Both the position numbers and the translations under genes were made by a program. DNA of 64,000 bases, taken from assembly GCA_022376515.1 (NCBI GenBank), contig WTXI01000136.1, positions 1 through 64,000 of the forward strand, read 5' to 3'. Within the stretch, counting starts at the first letter, position 1; each line of letters opens with the position of its first letter. The stretch is from Lactifluus volemus (lineage: Eukaryota; Basidiomycota; Agaricomycetes; Russulales; Russulaceae). The notes beneath the pieces were generated by a model, which was given only the letters and a program-made list of their open reading frames with translations, was not told where the DNA came from and made no database searches. Positions 22,447-34,099 of the stretch are shown in pieces.

Positions 22447-23591
22447 CTGGCGGGGGTCTGTCAAGTATGGAATCAACGGTACGAGCGATGTTCACTCAGC
22501 GCTGGCTGAGGAGGTTTTTGTGTCTGCGATGTACTTGTAGTGGAATTTTGTCGTTCTTGATGTACGATAAACAGCGATAACTCGATTTATGATTCAAATG
22601 GTATTTGTCCCTCATAAATTTCATAAACTTTCGCCAAGTCCTCGCACGCCTTGTCCCGCCCGCGTGCACACAATTTTTCTGGAGAGCCGGTCACTACGAG
22701 GAGATTGTGCACCGCTTAGAAGAGTATATGTAGTCTGAGGGAGAGTGCTGCAAGGGGCTTGGCCTGGGGTGAGATCCTGATCTCAGGCTACACGTTCTAC
22801 ATGGCGGGGCGCTAAGTTTGGACCCAGATACTCCCGCATAACGATAATCAATAGATCGACTATTCACTATGTAAAAACTGTGAGATTAAAAACAGGGTTA
22901 GCTGCTTATGTATTCGAAAAAGGCATAGAATGGAAAAGGAATGCACACAGAGGAAATTCAAAAAAGCCTTTTTACCGCAGAAAAAAGGCAGAGAGGGCAA
23001 AATTCACCAGCATGCCAGAGCTGCTGGGCCTTGGCTGCCTCCGATGTCAAACACAGGGCTCATGTGAACTCCTAACCAGAGTCATTTCTCACAAGCTGGC
23101 AGGAGTTAGTGGAGGTTGCGACCAGTGGGGGACTGGTGCTAGCACTACCATCTGCCCACCAGACAGAGCGCGCAGGCGAAACCTCCCGGGATTCAGTCTC
23201 GCTCTCACGCAGTGACACAACACGTATGTGCCGTGGCAGCCTGCGCGACGCAAATGTGGGAGGTGGGCACCCGCGAGGCTCGTCCGCGACGTCCGCCGGG
23301 TAGGACGGTGGTTCAGGAATAGGTGAAGTGGAGTCCTTCTCACCTTCATTCACCTGCCCGCGATTAATCACGACGTCCTCAGCGCGCTCGACGCGACGCG
23401 TTCAAGTTGGTTGGCATGACCATGGTGCGGTACGCGTGACGTCGCCCAAGAGAGGCACATCACGTTACGCGTCACGGTGACAGTTCCGAGTCCCGTTTCT
23501 CGCACGCGAGTCATTTCCTGGACGCGTATCTTATAAACCCGAGTTATAATGTCCTAAGCTACTCGCCGTCTACATTTGAGCGGATACCACT
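22447..23591. other. 3' flank of unit 4 and RAD4 promoter region
   Basis: Diverged version of the shared flank. The minus-strand frame GSPEKLCARGRDKACEDLAK is still open near 22600-22720, and the block beginning TGTGAGATTAAAAACAGGG is at about 22877. The last 130 bases include CGTATCTTATAAACCCGAG and lead into the RAD4 ATG, so they probably hold its core promoter. Confidence 0.55.
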
Positions 23592-26500
23592 ATGTCGACA
23601 ACCGAGTTAGCCAGCGACAGTGAAGATGAGTTTGATTGGGAGGAAGTTGCAGTACCGACAGCCGCGCAACCCTTAGAACTGGATTCAGAAGACCAAGCTG
23701 GGCCATCCACAAGACCCAATATTGAAGTAACGCTCGAAGTACATCCTACCCAAGGCAAGAACAGAACACAGTACGCAGTCTTGCTCGTTCTTCGCAGAAC
23801 GAGCGTGTTGAGACTGCTACAGGAAGAAACATGCAGGCGGGATTTCCCATGCTGAACGCCTCCTCCGCATCGATTGTCACAAAGTACATACAATAGCGCT
23901 GATTGCTAATGCTTCCGTACGCAACAGATGGATAAACGACGAACTTCTCCAGGTGTGCATGCCTTTCCTTTCCTTTTCCTACCCCAGGCCTGACTTTGAC
24001 CTGTCAGGCTCGCCTTCTGTCCCTCACCCCTCTCGCAGTCCAAAATTCATTCGCGATGATCCACAAATCCCGTATTCCAGACTCTGTAAAACGCGGTTAC
24101 CTTTTTGAACAAGCTGTGTCACGCCTCGCAACGTGGTGGGCGGATACCTTTTTCACCCTCAAGCCCACGGGACATATTCGTAGCCGCACGTTTGAGGACG
24201 TCCAGCGTGTCCTTCATTCTAGTGGCTTAGTCGACACCACAGGTAAAGGAAAAGGAAAGGCCCTTCCTGAGGATGTTGATCCGCTAGAGGATCTATTTGA
24301 GGGTGGCGAGGTGGAGGTGGTGCGCAGCGCGAAGAGCCTTATGAAGCACGCACTGATGCGCTCGGGCTCGCGAGACATCAGTTCGCAGCTTTTTACTGCG
24401 CTCTGTCGTGCTCTTGGCATACCTGCGCGCCTTGTGGTAAGCTTGCAGAGCGTCCCGTGGCAAACGAATGTCGGTCGACCAAAAACACCTGCCAAGTCGA
24501 AACGAGCTAGTTCTAAGGGGAAGGCCGCCACCACGCCGCACGACGCGGGAGACAGTGGTAGCGCCAGTGCATCACAAAAGGACGAGCACTCGTCTGGTGA
24601 CGACATGCAGGTGGACGGTGAGCCTGCAGACGAGACCATGTCTAGTGGCAAACGGAAAATGTCGCACACCGTAAAACTGCGGAAGACAACTCGTAACAGA
24701 CAGAAGCACACTCCGAGTACGCATTTATCCTCCGTAGAGCTCATTTTGTAAATTATAATGTCTACACCTAGAACCCTCGGATCCGCTTACCACACCACCC
24801 GTCTTTTGGACCGAGGTTTTCTCGCGTCCTGATGGCCGTTGGCTTCCCGTTGACCCAATACGCGCCGTCGTCAACAAACGCAAGGTCTTCGACCCGACTC
24901 CTACGGGCACGTCGTCACGCCTGGCCAGTGTGGACAACCGCATGATGTACGTACTCGCGGTTGAGGAAGACGGTTACATGCGCGATGTCACCCCACGATA
25001 TGCCAAAAAATACAGCGCCAAAGTCTCCAAGGTGCAAGCTGGCGGGAGAGGCCGTCAAGAGTGGTGGGCTCGAGTCGTCCAAGCGGTAACTCGACCATAC
25101 CGTTTGGTACGCAACTTGGGCTTCAAAGTCATTATCATGTTCTTATATGACCTGTAACTGCTGAAGCACAGAGAGACGATGTCGAGGATGACGAGTTGGT
25201 TGTCAACCAGTTTACAGAGGGTATGCCAACGACGCTCGGGGGCTTCAAAGACCATCCCTTGTACGTATCTTACTAAAACTTCGTCAGTCCCTATTTATAC
25301 TCGCATCCAGTTACGTCCTAGAACGGCATTTGCTCAGAGATCAAATCATCTCATCAGATGCAAATGAACTCGGCAAATTCCGCGGCGAGCCAGTTTATTC
25401 TCGTAGCCAGGTTCTGCAGCTCAAAGCGGCAGAGAATTGGATGCGCCATGGACGCGTTGTGAGCGCTGGCGAGCAACCGCTTAAATATGTCAAACAGCGC
25501 GCGGCGACCTTGAACCGAAAGCGCGAGCTCGAGATACGAGCAAATATGGAAGGCGCGAATGGCAGTAATAGTGCAATGCAAGGGCTATACGCGGAGGAAC
25601 AGACAGAGAGATATATCCCACCACCAGTCATCGATGTATGTTTCCCTTTTCGCCTGCTTCTTAGTCCAAGGGTGCTGAGATGTGTCTCACAAAAATAGGG
25701 CAAGATTCCGAAGAACAGCTTTGGGAATATTGATCTATACACGCCGTCCATGCTTCCTGACGGAGCGGTGCACATCCCACGTATGACGCCCGCGTTTATG
25801 CTAGAGTGCCTCCGCTGATATCCAAATTCTCTTCATCCCTCATGTACAGATAAGGGTGCCACAAAAATTGCCCGCCAACTGGGCTTTGACTATGCAGAGG
25901 CCGTGGTACGTATAGGATAACGAATTGGAGTGCGACGACTCTTCTTCACACATGGTCACGTCTCATATTATAGACAAGCTTCGAATTTCGGAAAGGAAAG
26001 GCATTTCCGGTGATTTCAGGTATCGTTGTGGCTGCGGAGAATGAAGACATAATCCTCGAGGTGAATATGCGCGCCTTCCCCATTTACTTTTTTTTGCTTA
26101 TCGAGCCATCGCTCACATACGCATCAAGGCATACTGGGAAGCAGAACATGTCGCGGCGCAGAAGGAGCAGGAGAAGCGCCAACAGGCTGTGCTCAAGCGA
26201 TGGACGAAGCTCGTGCGCGGCCTGCGTATCCGTCAGCGCATGCGCGAGGAGTACGGTGCCCCGTCGTCCAGCAGCACCCGACATGGAGTCGACGCGGCTG
26301 TTGCTGTTGCCGTGGAGGACGGCACCAAACACGACGAGGATGGAACAATGTCAGTCGCCGGAGGTGGCGGCGGATTCCTCACAGGCGTAGAGGACGTCGT
26401 GCAGCATTATAGCCTCCCGCGGCCGGTGCACGTCGTGTTCTCGTCACCCCCGCGCTCGCCACAGCCTGATGATATCCATTCGTCACCTCCACCGTCCGAA

Positions 26501-27178
26501 GAGTCGCCTTTGCCTATGCTGACGACGACGACGATTGCATCAGCTCTGACTGTTGCTGCTCCTGACATGCCGCTTTCCTCCTCCTCAGACGATGGAGAAG
26601 AAGGCTCGATGTCTGTCTATCATCTTCCAGCCGAATCAAATGGCCGTAGCTCTTCCTCCCCCCCAGTAAGCGGAGAAGACAGAACCAACGGGAGAAAAAG
26701 TCGAGGGATGCCTAAGTCCATGGCCGAGCTGGCAGCCGAAACAGCAGCAGCAGCAATAATGTCATCGCCACCAACATCCCACGAACAATTTATTCCCTCA
26801 CGGACCCCCGCCATCACCGGCGCGTCCAACGGAAATGGGAGAACAAAGGCGAAATCGAAATCGAAGAGAGTGCAGACGCAGACGCAGAGTCGTAAACGGG
26901 CACGGGGTGATCTATCAGAGACCGTCAATGACGTCGAGGATGAGTATATGGAGAATGAAGAAGACGGGTATGATGACGATGAGAAACCGCCGCGAGTGGC
27001 CACGAAGCGCGCGCGGACTCGAGCTCAGAATTACTGGGAGGGACCAGGTGGTGGTGGTGGAGCTGGCGGAGTGGTGCTGTCTGGTAGAGTTCTTCGTACG
27101 CGCAAGGGCAAGTCTGCCGAGCAGCTTAAGCGCGAGCGTGAGCAGGAGCTTGCGGTGAAGCGTGCGATGGCAGGATGA
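23592..27178 (+). CDS. RAD4: RAD4/XPC nucleotide-excision repair damage sensor
   Basis: Nuclear DNA-damage recognition factor that, with RAD23, opens helix-distorting lesions for nucleotide-excision repair. Spliced frames show an acidic leader (MSTTELASDSEDEFDWEEV), then GISHAERLLRIDCHKVHTIA and the transglutaminase-fold TGD (LLSLTPLAVQNSF, WWADTFFTLKPTGH, FTALCRALGIPARLVVSLQS). An acidic insert follows, then the end of the TGD (VFWTEVFSRPDGRWLPVDPI, VEEDGYMRDVTPRYAKKY). BHD1 begins after TTLGGFKDHP. BHD2 has KFRGEPVYSRSQVLQLKAAE and GRVVSAGEQPLKYVK. BHD3 has GKIPKNSFGNIDLYTPSMLP and LGFDYAEAV, then FEFRKGKAFPVISGIVVAAE. A long low-complexity basic/acidic C-terminus (26400-27178) with a Gly run is probably disordered. 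The stop is TGA at 27176-27178. It is the intact parent of the 5' fragment at 19421. Confidence 0.92.
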
Positions 27179-27440
27179 CATACTCGCGAGTGCTCTTTTG
27201 GTGTGTTTTTTTTTAAATTTCTTGGCTATAATAATACACTGTACAGGCACGGTGGTGATGATAATCAACGACAGTAAACGGCAAAATAGTTGCTCTCTTT
27301 TTTGTTACAGCCATACTGTTACAGTAATTTTTTTTTTACATTAGGTCTCTGGGGCTTGCGTAATAGAAATCTCCTTTTCTTTTTTGGAAACGAACAAGAC
27401 ATGTAAAAAAAAAAAGCCACCGATGTGTGATGTGACTACC

Positions 27441-29091
27441 TCAAAAAGGCTGAGGTTGCAAGGGAAGTAGGCACGCAAAAGTTAGGAAAGAGGTGTGTCC
27501 GCGGACCTCCTTTGAATGTTTGGAAAGGACTTGAGTATCTGGAGCGGATGTGGAGGTGGTGGGCAGTGGTGGCACTGCAGCGTCAGCATCGTCGTCAGCG
27601 GCGGTAGTCGGCGGAGGCATCTCGTTCTCCGGCGGTTCCTCAACCAAGTCCATGGCAACGTCAGGAACAGGGCTAGTAGCACCCTCGTCCTCGTCTTCGT
27701 CACACTGTTCTATCATCATCGTCTCTGTCGTCGTCGTCTTGGCTTTCTTGGTTTCTAGCTCGGAACACTCGGGGTCATGTTCAGAGTCGGGATCGGCAAC
27801 GCCCGGCGCGTCGCTATCGTCCTCTTGGCGCTTGCGCTTCTCCGGGGCGGGGGCGTCGTAGCGGCGACGAGCACGAGAAGCCGCGATCTGGCGCTGACGT
27901 TTGTCTTCGCGGTTACGCTCCTGCTGCTTGAGCTTCTCGGCGACGGAGTCAATGCGGACGAGACGTGGAGCCTGGTTGACCTCGTGCGGTCTGAGAAGCG
28001 TTTCATACATGGTGATGTCTGAGGGGGAGGGGGGCGCGAAATCCCGTTATCAGAGGATCGTCGGGCAATGGGACATTTGCGGATTTTAGGGTCGTACCGG
28101 TGAAGCCTGCTTCATTGAGCGCGCTTACGGTGCGCAGGACTTGTTCTATGCAAGGGCTGAAACAGCATATGCGTGTCAAGCGGTCCTTCTTTAAAGCAAC
28201 AAACGGATTTATTATCATTTGATAGTGTGTGGTTGCCGAGAAAGTGAGCTTACTCTAAGGGCAGCTTTGGCATGTTCGACAGCTTCCCACGGCGCAGGAA
28301 GATCCAAGAATACTAAAAATGACGAGATGATAACAACCAATCTTGCGGGGTTATAAATGACCTACCCGAGTCGGCAATGTCCGAGATAGTGAATCCGTTC
28401 TTGCAAACGTTTCTATGGGTAAGGGTGACGATGGCGGACAAGCCGTGGCGGGTGAATTCCTCACTTGAAAATGGTTCGTGAATGTCTCAAAGACGGGAAA
28501 GGACGTACGCTGCTTTGTTCGCTCGCGCCTCGTGGAACTCATAGGAAAATACATGTCCGGTGACACCGACAGTTCGCGCAATCGAATGTGTGAAGGAAGC
28601 AGAACCAGTGCCTGGAGAGAAAAAAAAAAAACAATTAAAAAATGGAAATTCGAGAAGCATATTTTTTTTTGGCGCCGCGAGGTATGGAAGGACGGATGGA
28701 ATGAGGAAACGGCATTACCTGCCTCGACCACGACGCTGCCTGGTCTGATATGAAGCCAGGATGTGATAAAAGCAATGTCGGCGAGATAGAGAATTTGGGT
28801 CCTATGAGGCAAGGCTAGTGTCCACAATTCTGGAGTTGGTCTGAGGATGTGAATGAAACCTTTGCCAGTGCGAGATGGGACTTTTGAGCCGTAGGGGATG
28901 CCAACGAGGTCAGAGTGACGATAATGACCATATCTACTATTAAAATCTTTGCCAGGCGTGATCAGGACGGACTGGATCAAGTCTCGTGTCTAAGGTGGGG
29001 ATGAGATAAAATTACTAAATTAAGAAGAGGGACGAACGAGCCAGACGATGACGAGATCCCCTGGAGCGACTTGCCTGGCCGTTGACCACAT
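27441..29091 (-). CDS. TRM61: tRNA (adenine-58-N1)-methyltransferase catalytic subunit TRM61
   Basis: SAM-dependent enzyme that, with TRM6, makes m1A58 in the T-loop of tRNAs, including initiator tRNA. The start ATG at 29091 gives [17 protein letters not shown], an intron, then [51 protein letters not shown] and [14 protein letters not shown]. The SAM motif I is split by an intron (VVVEAG then [15 protein letters not shown]; most relatives have GTGSGS). Next come [29 protein letters not shown] and [19 protein letters not shown]. The C-terminus from 28010 to 27441 begins [14 protein letters not shown] and continues as a charged, Asp/Glu- and Pro-rich tail longer than in yeast. It converges with RAD4 (262 bp apart) and diverges from the PAS gene, with 242 bp between starts. 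Confidence 0.9.
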
Positions 29092-29269
29092 AAACGGGAC
29101 CGAAGGGAAGAGTCTAATCAAGGTTAGATTCAGTCCGTCTTTTGGATCTGACCACAACCCCATAATCGGAGTTTAAATTCCAAATGGAGTCAATTATGCT
29201 TTCCATGGACATAATATACGCTAAGCTACGCTTTGAATTATTTATTTTGGATCTGATCTGCATACCTTC

Positions 29270-29333
29270 TTGGTAACCCCCCCTTCCCCCCCCCATTTAT
29301 CCTTCTTCTCCTTCTCCATCATCATCCCCATCC
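29270..29333 (+). promoter_or_regulatory. CT-rich tract upstream of PAS gene
   Basis: Pyrimidine-rich run (CCCCCATTTATCCTTCTTC and more) directly ahead of the ATG at 29334, within the 242-bp divergent promoter shared with TRM61. Such tracts are common in strong fungal core promoters. Confidence 0.4.
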
Positions 29334-30895
29334 ATGGACTCGTCTTCTCCTTGCGTCTCATTCAGTCCGTATCCTCTTTTATCACTCCTCTTTAGTTCTC
29401 CTTCTAACTTCTTTACTCAGTTGGAATCGTCGACTTTAGTGAGCAGGTACATCACTACATCTATATCCTCGCCATCCCTTACCCTCTCCTTTTAGGCCCG
29501 TTGGGTCTTCTGCACAGAGTCAGTCAGCGAACTCCTCGGTAAGCATCTTCCTCGTCCTATCCCTCGGCTTATTTTATTTTATTTCAGGTTACGAACCTCG
29601 TGAGCTCGTCGGTACCCCCTCCCTTGACCTCGTTCATCCCGACGAATTTCGCGATGTCAAAAATCTTCACTAGTCCGTGCAGTTCTTGCTGTGCTCAACC
29701 ACAAGCTCATCCCTATATTCCAGCACAACCATCTGCCAAGACAAGGCCGCTGTACTTGCATATCTACGCTTGAAGCATAAGGACCCTTACAAGGGCTACG
29801 TCCTATGTGCCATCGTGAGAAAAAAAAATACATTTCACCCTCATCGTTAGTGTCAACACACCTTTCAGTCACGAACTGTTGCATGGAATGTCCTCGTTGG
29901 CAGCGTCTCCTTTGCTTCTATGGGGCCAAAGGCCATGCACAATGCCTCAACTGCGCAAGAAGTCACCATTATCACTCCCTCGGCTGCAAATTTCGAATTT
30001 CGTGTAAGCTCGTAGGTTTCTCTTCCCTCCGGTGCCATCCTGACAGACTTGTCCTCATCAGCGCTGGGGGGATCCGTCGCCCATGCCCCCCAGTCCTATA
30101 CACTCCCCAGGGTCACCTTCTGAAAATGAATCTGGTCCAGATGATAATGCTAGCGAGTCTTCTAGAAGTAGCCCTACAACAAACAGGGACTCATCGTTGC
30201 CCACCAATTCTCTTTCCAATGGCGGAAGTAGGACTGGTCCAGATGGTGTCATCACTTTTGACCCACTCCCAAAACAGTCCATACGCACGGCTCTCATTCT
30301 CGACAGGTTCTCCACCTCCTGCCCGATTATCTATTGCTCCAACGACAGTTTCTTGTCAACTACCGACATCATGGGTCGTCCCTTCTTTGATTTTGTAACG
30401 AAGAGAGATGAGGCACTCGTCAGGAGCTGGATCGACGCCGTCAAAGGCTGGGGCGTAAACGAGCGTGGGCAGCCCAGCGATGGCGGCTTTGGCTTTGGCA
30501 AATTTAACCTGTTTCCCCGAGGCCGAGACTCAGTGTACGCTTCTATTCACATTCCTCGCTCACACACTGATTCTGTGGGCCATCCTAGTGAGCGGTTGGA
30601 ACCGGAATCCCCACAGCCTTCACCACGCCACGGGCGCCGCGGCAGTGCGGCACAGTATATGCCCCGCACCTCTCATACCGCCGCCCCTGCGCCAGTTCGC
30701 CAGCGGCAGCAGCGATCGCGTGCTACTGTAAACACTGCGGAAGAAGTTGTTGTCGACGCCATCTTCTCTGCACATTCGGATGGCCTCATGGTCATCCTTC
30801 GACACGCATCTTCGCCCTCTGGTGGGTCTCAACCACCCAATTCGACGGCAGGTCCTTCAAGATCGGTGTCATCATCCAGCACCCAAAACTCTTGA
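29334..30895 (+). CDS. PAS-domain protein
   Basis: Short exons give MDSSSPCVSF, then GIVDFSEQARWVFCTESVSE, LLGYEPRELVGTPSLDLVHP and DEFRDVKNLH, a typical PAS fold start (YEPREL.G....HPDE). KAAVLAYLRLKHKDPYKGYV and QSRTVAWNVLVGSVSF follow. Residues from 30083 on form a Ser/Pro-rich linker, then a second PAS-like region (CPIIYCSNDSFLSTTDIMGR, PFFDFVTKRDEALVRSWIDA). The C-terminus is Ser/Gln-rich and ends TQNS at TGA 30893-30895. It resembles white-collar-type basidiomycete PAS proteins in layout. I see no flavin-binding GxNCRFLQ motif and no zinc finger, so a LOV photoreceptor role is not supported. A nuclear sensor or co-regulator is a guess. Confidence 0.75.
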
Positions 30896-32949
30896 CTTGA
30901 ACTTGAATCACTCTGTGAAATATTAATATTTCATTTTTCTTGATTCCAGTTGTTATTAACGACTACCTCTGTGTTATGTTGTGCGCTGAACTCACCCCAT
31001 CATGCTGCGTCCCTGTTGTGTTGTGCTCTGTATCTGTATTCGCATTCCCCAATCTATTTATACACATATCTTCTGATCACCTATCCAGTGTCTATTCTCT
31101 CATCTCGGATCAAATAATCGCTAAACTACGTGACTATGGTGTTGACCATTGTCTCCTGAAGGTCAAGATACAGTGATACGGATTGGCGACCCCAGGCCCC
31201 TCACCCAAGAAGCGTTCGTATACTAAAGTTTCCGCATGGGCCCTTTGGTCATACATCAGCAGGGTTACCAAGACGGCCGTGTGTGTCCGATAATCGGAGT
31301 TGTAGTGAAGGGCAGAGGCGTATGTGCGCGTGTCTGTTTGTCTCTAAAGGGACATAGGCTGGGGCAGTGCCTTATACTAGCTAACTTTGATTCTGGGCCT
31401 TCCTGTCAGCGGACCCCTGGCGAGGGGGGGAGGGGACTTGAGTTAAGGGTACTTAAACGGAAACTGGAAGTTGGGTGCAACCATGTGCCCATGTCAGTTT
31501 GATATGCAGGGCACTAAGGGGTTGACACCGCCTGAGGCCGACAGGGGGAGGCACCCGAGTAACGTTATGCTTATCTCTGTTCCCAAGGAGCGGAGCTTTG
31601 CCACGAGTAGGACTGACGCCACGAGGACACATCCACCCATACACTAAAATTATGTTTTTCTTTTAAACCTCTTGAACTGACAGGACGCGGGAGGGAGGAG
31701 GGAACAAGTATAGAAGGGAGGACTTGGAGGACTCGGCCTTCCTCTCTCTCCTTTCTTAGTTAGGCCCGAGTTGAAGCAAATCGAAGAGAAGGAGGGTTCA
31801 CATTGTTCACAACCCGAACAAGCAACGCGAAACAGAAATTCTTTTTCCTGTGTGCTTCTTTTTTTTTTCTCTCGCTCTCGTAAGTTCTAGGTCAAAAAGA
31901 GCGGACGTGCGTGCGTAAACTGGAAACTGCTGTAATATGGAATTTTTGTACTGTAAGTTGATGCGTTAAATGTCATTCAGTTTCGGAACCAAAAGGCAAG
32001 GCACACGTGTGTGCATCCATGCAACGCCGCCGTAGAAGCCCTTTTTTGAGGGATGTCCGAAAGAAGATGCATCGAACAAACAACACGGCGACTTGATTGA
32101 GTGAGGGAAACGTTACGCTCATGGTGACTGACTGATCACTCAGCTTTTTGTTTTTTTTACCCACGCACGCGGTTCCCTCTAACTCTACGGATAAATAACA
32201 AAGGCAAAGGCCCCATGAGAGAAAACTCTAATTTTGTAACACGATAGTACTGTTGACGTACATACCGTAGTAGGGGTGGAGGGGGAATCTCGGAGGGAGG
32301 AATACGCGTGATTGTGTGTGCATGTGCAATCAAACCTGAGCTGCGGAGATTGGACGGGTTTTATTTTTGTACTCGTACGTTTTTTTGTACCTCTTGTTGT
32401 GCTGTATGCTCCCCCCTTGTAAGGAAGGTCCAAGCGTTCAAGTCAATCAATCTCATGGGGAGAACAAGGGTCAGCCCCCCCTCGCCCTTTGTGTGCCTGG
32501 TGTCAATAAGATGTTCACTCAGTCAAGCACTCTGGGAGACATATGAAGAGAATATATACTGCCCATGCGAACTCGGAGGAAAATGCAGTTTTGTGTCGTG
32601 ATGCCAGCAAGGTTATAGGGGAGCGGGATCGACTAGAAACCAACAGGTAATTAGCTCCATTTGTGTGTGCCAGCGTAGGCAGGTTTATCCTTTGGAAGAT
32701 TCTATTTTGTGGGATTCGGTGTCAGTAGAATGACTTGCCCTTCATTTTACCTGCAATGGGAGGGGCCACAAGACAAAGTTAGAGGGTGTCTAATATAACT
32801 TATTGAGCGCTTTACATATCGGCATCCCCAAAGATGCTGTATTACAGTAAACACCGAAGCCAATTCAATAGATATTGGGACTCTCCCGCGGCGTTTGCCT
32901 AGCATTTACACTTTATGTAAAAGCTTTTACGCCACTGTGCTGTACAATC
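30896..32949. other. 2-kb non-coding spacer
   Basis: No frame in this stretch shows a recognisable domain or a plausible exon chain. Homopolymer runs and a CT-rich patch near 31730-31880 are present. It must hold the terminator of the PAS gene and the promoter of MDE1. I see no RNA gene or repeat. Confidence 0.4.
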
Positions 32950-34039
32950 ATGTCACTGCAAGCCACCCCAGACGATCTTGTCACCTCTGATGACCCTTTG
33001 CATGTGAACAATTCTTTGGTTTCACTTGCCCGAGACAAACTAACCCCTTTATGGGCTACTTAGCCTGCCAACCTCATTCCCGAGCTCTGTCGCGGCTTTT
33101 ATCATTTGGGTTGGGTGACGGGAACGGGGGGAGGCATCAGCATCAAGGTTGGGTGAGTTTCCTCTTGCTCTTGCTCTACCCCAGGAAGATTGTCATCGCT
33201 CCACTCTACAAAAGAGACAAGGTCTACATTGCCCCTTCTGGCGTACAGAAGGAACGGATCTTGCCCTCTCACATTTTCGTCCTACCCTTTCCGTCCCCAG
33301 GTGGTGATCGCGTCTTCCTCAGACGACCATCACTCAATCTGAAAGAGTCTGCGTGTACGCCCCTCTTTTGGAACGCGTTTGATCTGAGAGGCGCGGGGAG
33401 CTGCATCCACACTCATTCGCAGAATGCGGTGATCATTACCTTACTGACGGAAGGAAATATGTTTCGGATATCACATCAGGTGGGCGTGATTTACAACATA
33501 CATACATGAGTGGGGGGGGAAATTAACAGTCTGCTCTACCAAACGCAACGTCGGTAGGAGGTAAGTCTCCCCCGTATTTGAGCTACTATTACCAGACCCA
33601 GATGCGATCATCTCGTTCCCTCCCCCACCAAGATGATCAAGGGCGTACGTATAGGCGGGATGAAAACGGCACTTTCTTATCTCGATACTCTCGAGGTGCC
33701 GATTATTGAAAATACGCCCAACGAGGAGGACCTCAAAGACAGCATGGCAGAAGCCATGAGTCAGTATCCAGACGCCGCCGCTGTCCTTGTCCGTCGCCAC
33801 GGCATCTACGTATGGGGTATGACGGGCAGTTGACACGTATTACGACGCGCTTACGTCGTCACTTGAATGTAGGCAGCGACTGGGAAAAAGCAAAGACACA
33901 GACGGAGGTATGAGACCCGTCGAGTGATTGAAATTGGGTGTTGACAAGCGAGGGGGTGTGTTGACCTTACTAGTGTCTCGACTATCTTTTCGAGATTGCG
34001 ATCAAGATGAAGGGATTGGGATTGCCTCTCGTTCAATAA
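32950..34039 (+). CDS. MDE1: methylthioribulose-1-phosphate dehydratase (methionine salvage)
   Basis: Class II aldolase-fold, zinc-dependent cytosolic enzyme that dehydrates 5-methylthioribulose-1-phosphate in the methionine salvage pathway. The start is at 32950 ([18 protein letters not shown]). An intron with donor GTGAAC and acceptor CTACTTAG removes an in-frame TAG and joins to [20 protein letters not shown], then TGGGISIK. After the second intron come [43 protein letters not shown] (the zinc HxH), [41 protein letters not shown] and [12 protein letters not shown] (third zinc His). The C-terminus is [19 protein letters not shown] and [11 protein letters not shown], with TAA at 34037-34039. 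The usual Glu of the 'HQEMIKG' motif is not obvious at the splice. The helicase gene starts only about 60 bases downstream. Confidence 0.92.
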
Positions 34040-34099
34040 TTTTTTTAAAAGTCACAAAGCTGGAGAAGAGTACAGTAGTTTGTATGTCTGTGTAGGCTC

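Larger units (their letters stand above)
20355..23591 (+). repeat. tandem unit 4 of protease array
   Basis: Fourth repeat: protease copy 4 (20712-22446) and its 3' flank, which is the most diverged of the four (22447-23591). The flank leads straight into the complete RAD4 gene. Because RAD4 is complete only here, this unit probably shows the original gene order. Confidence 0.72.

Noticed and set aside
26620..27003. Minus-strand Ser-rich frame
   Set aside because: Antisense of the low-complexity RAD4 C-terminus, with no family match.
33050..33064. In-frame TAG in the MDE1 exon suggesting a pseudogene
   Set aside because: An intron from GTGAAC to CTACTTAG removes it and creates the conserved SDDPLHPANLI sequence.
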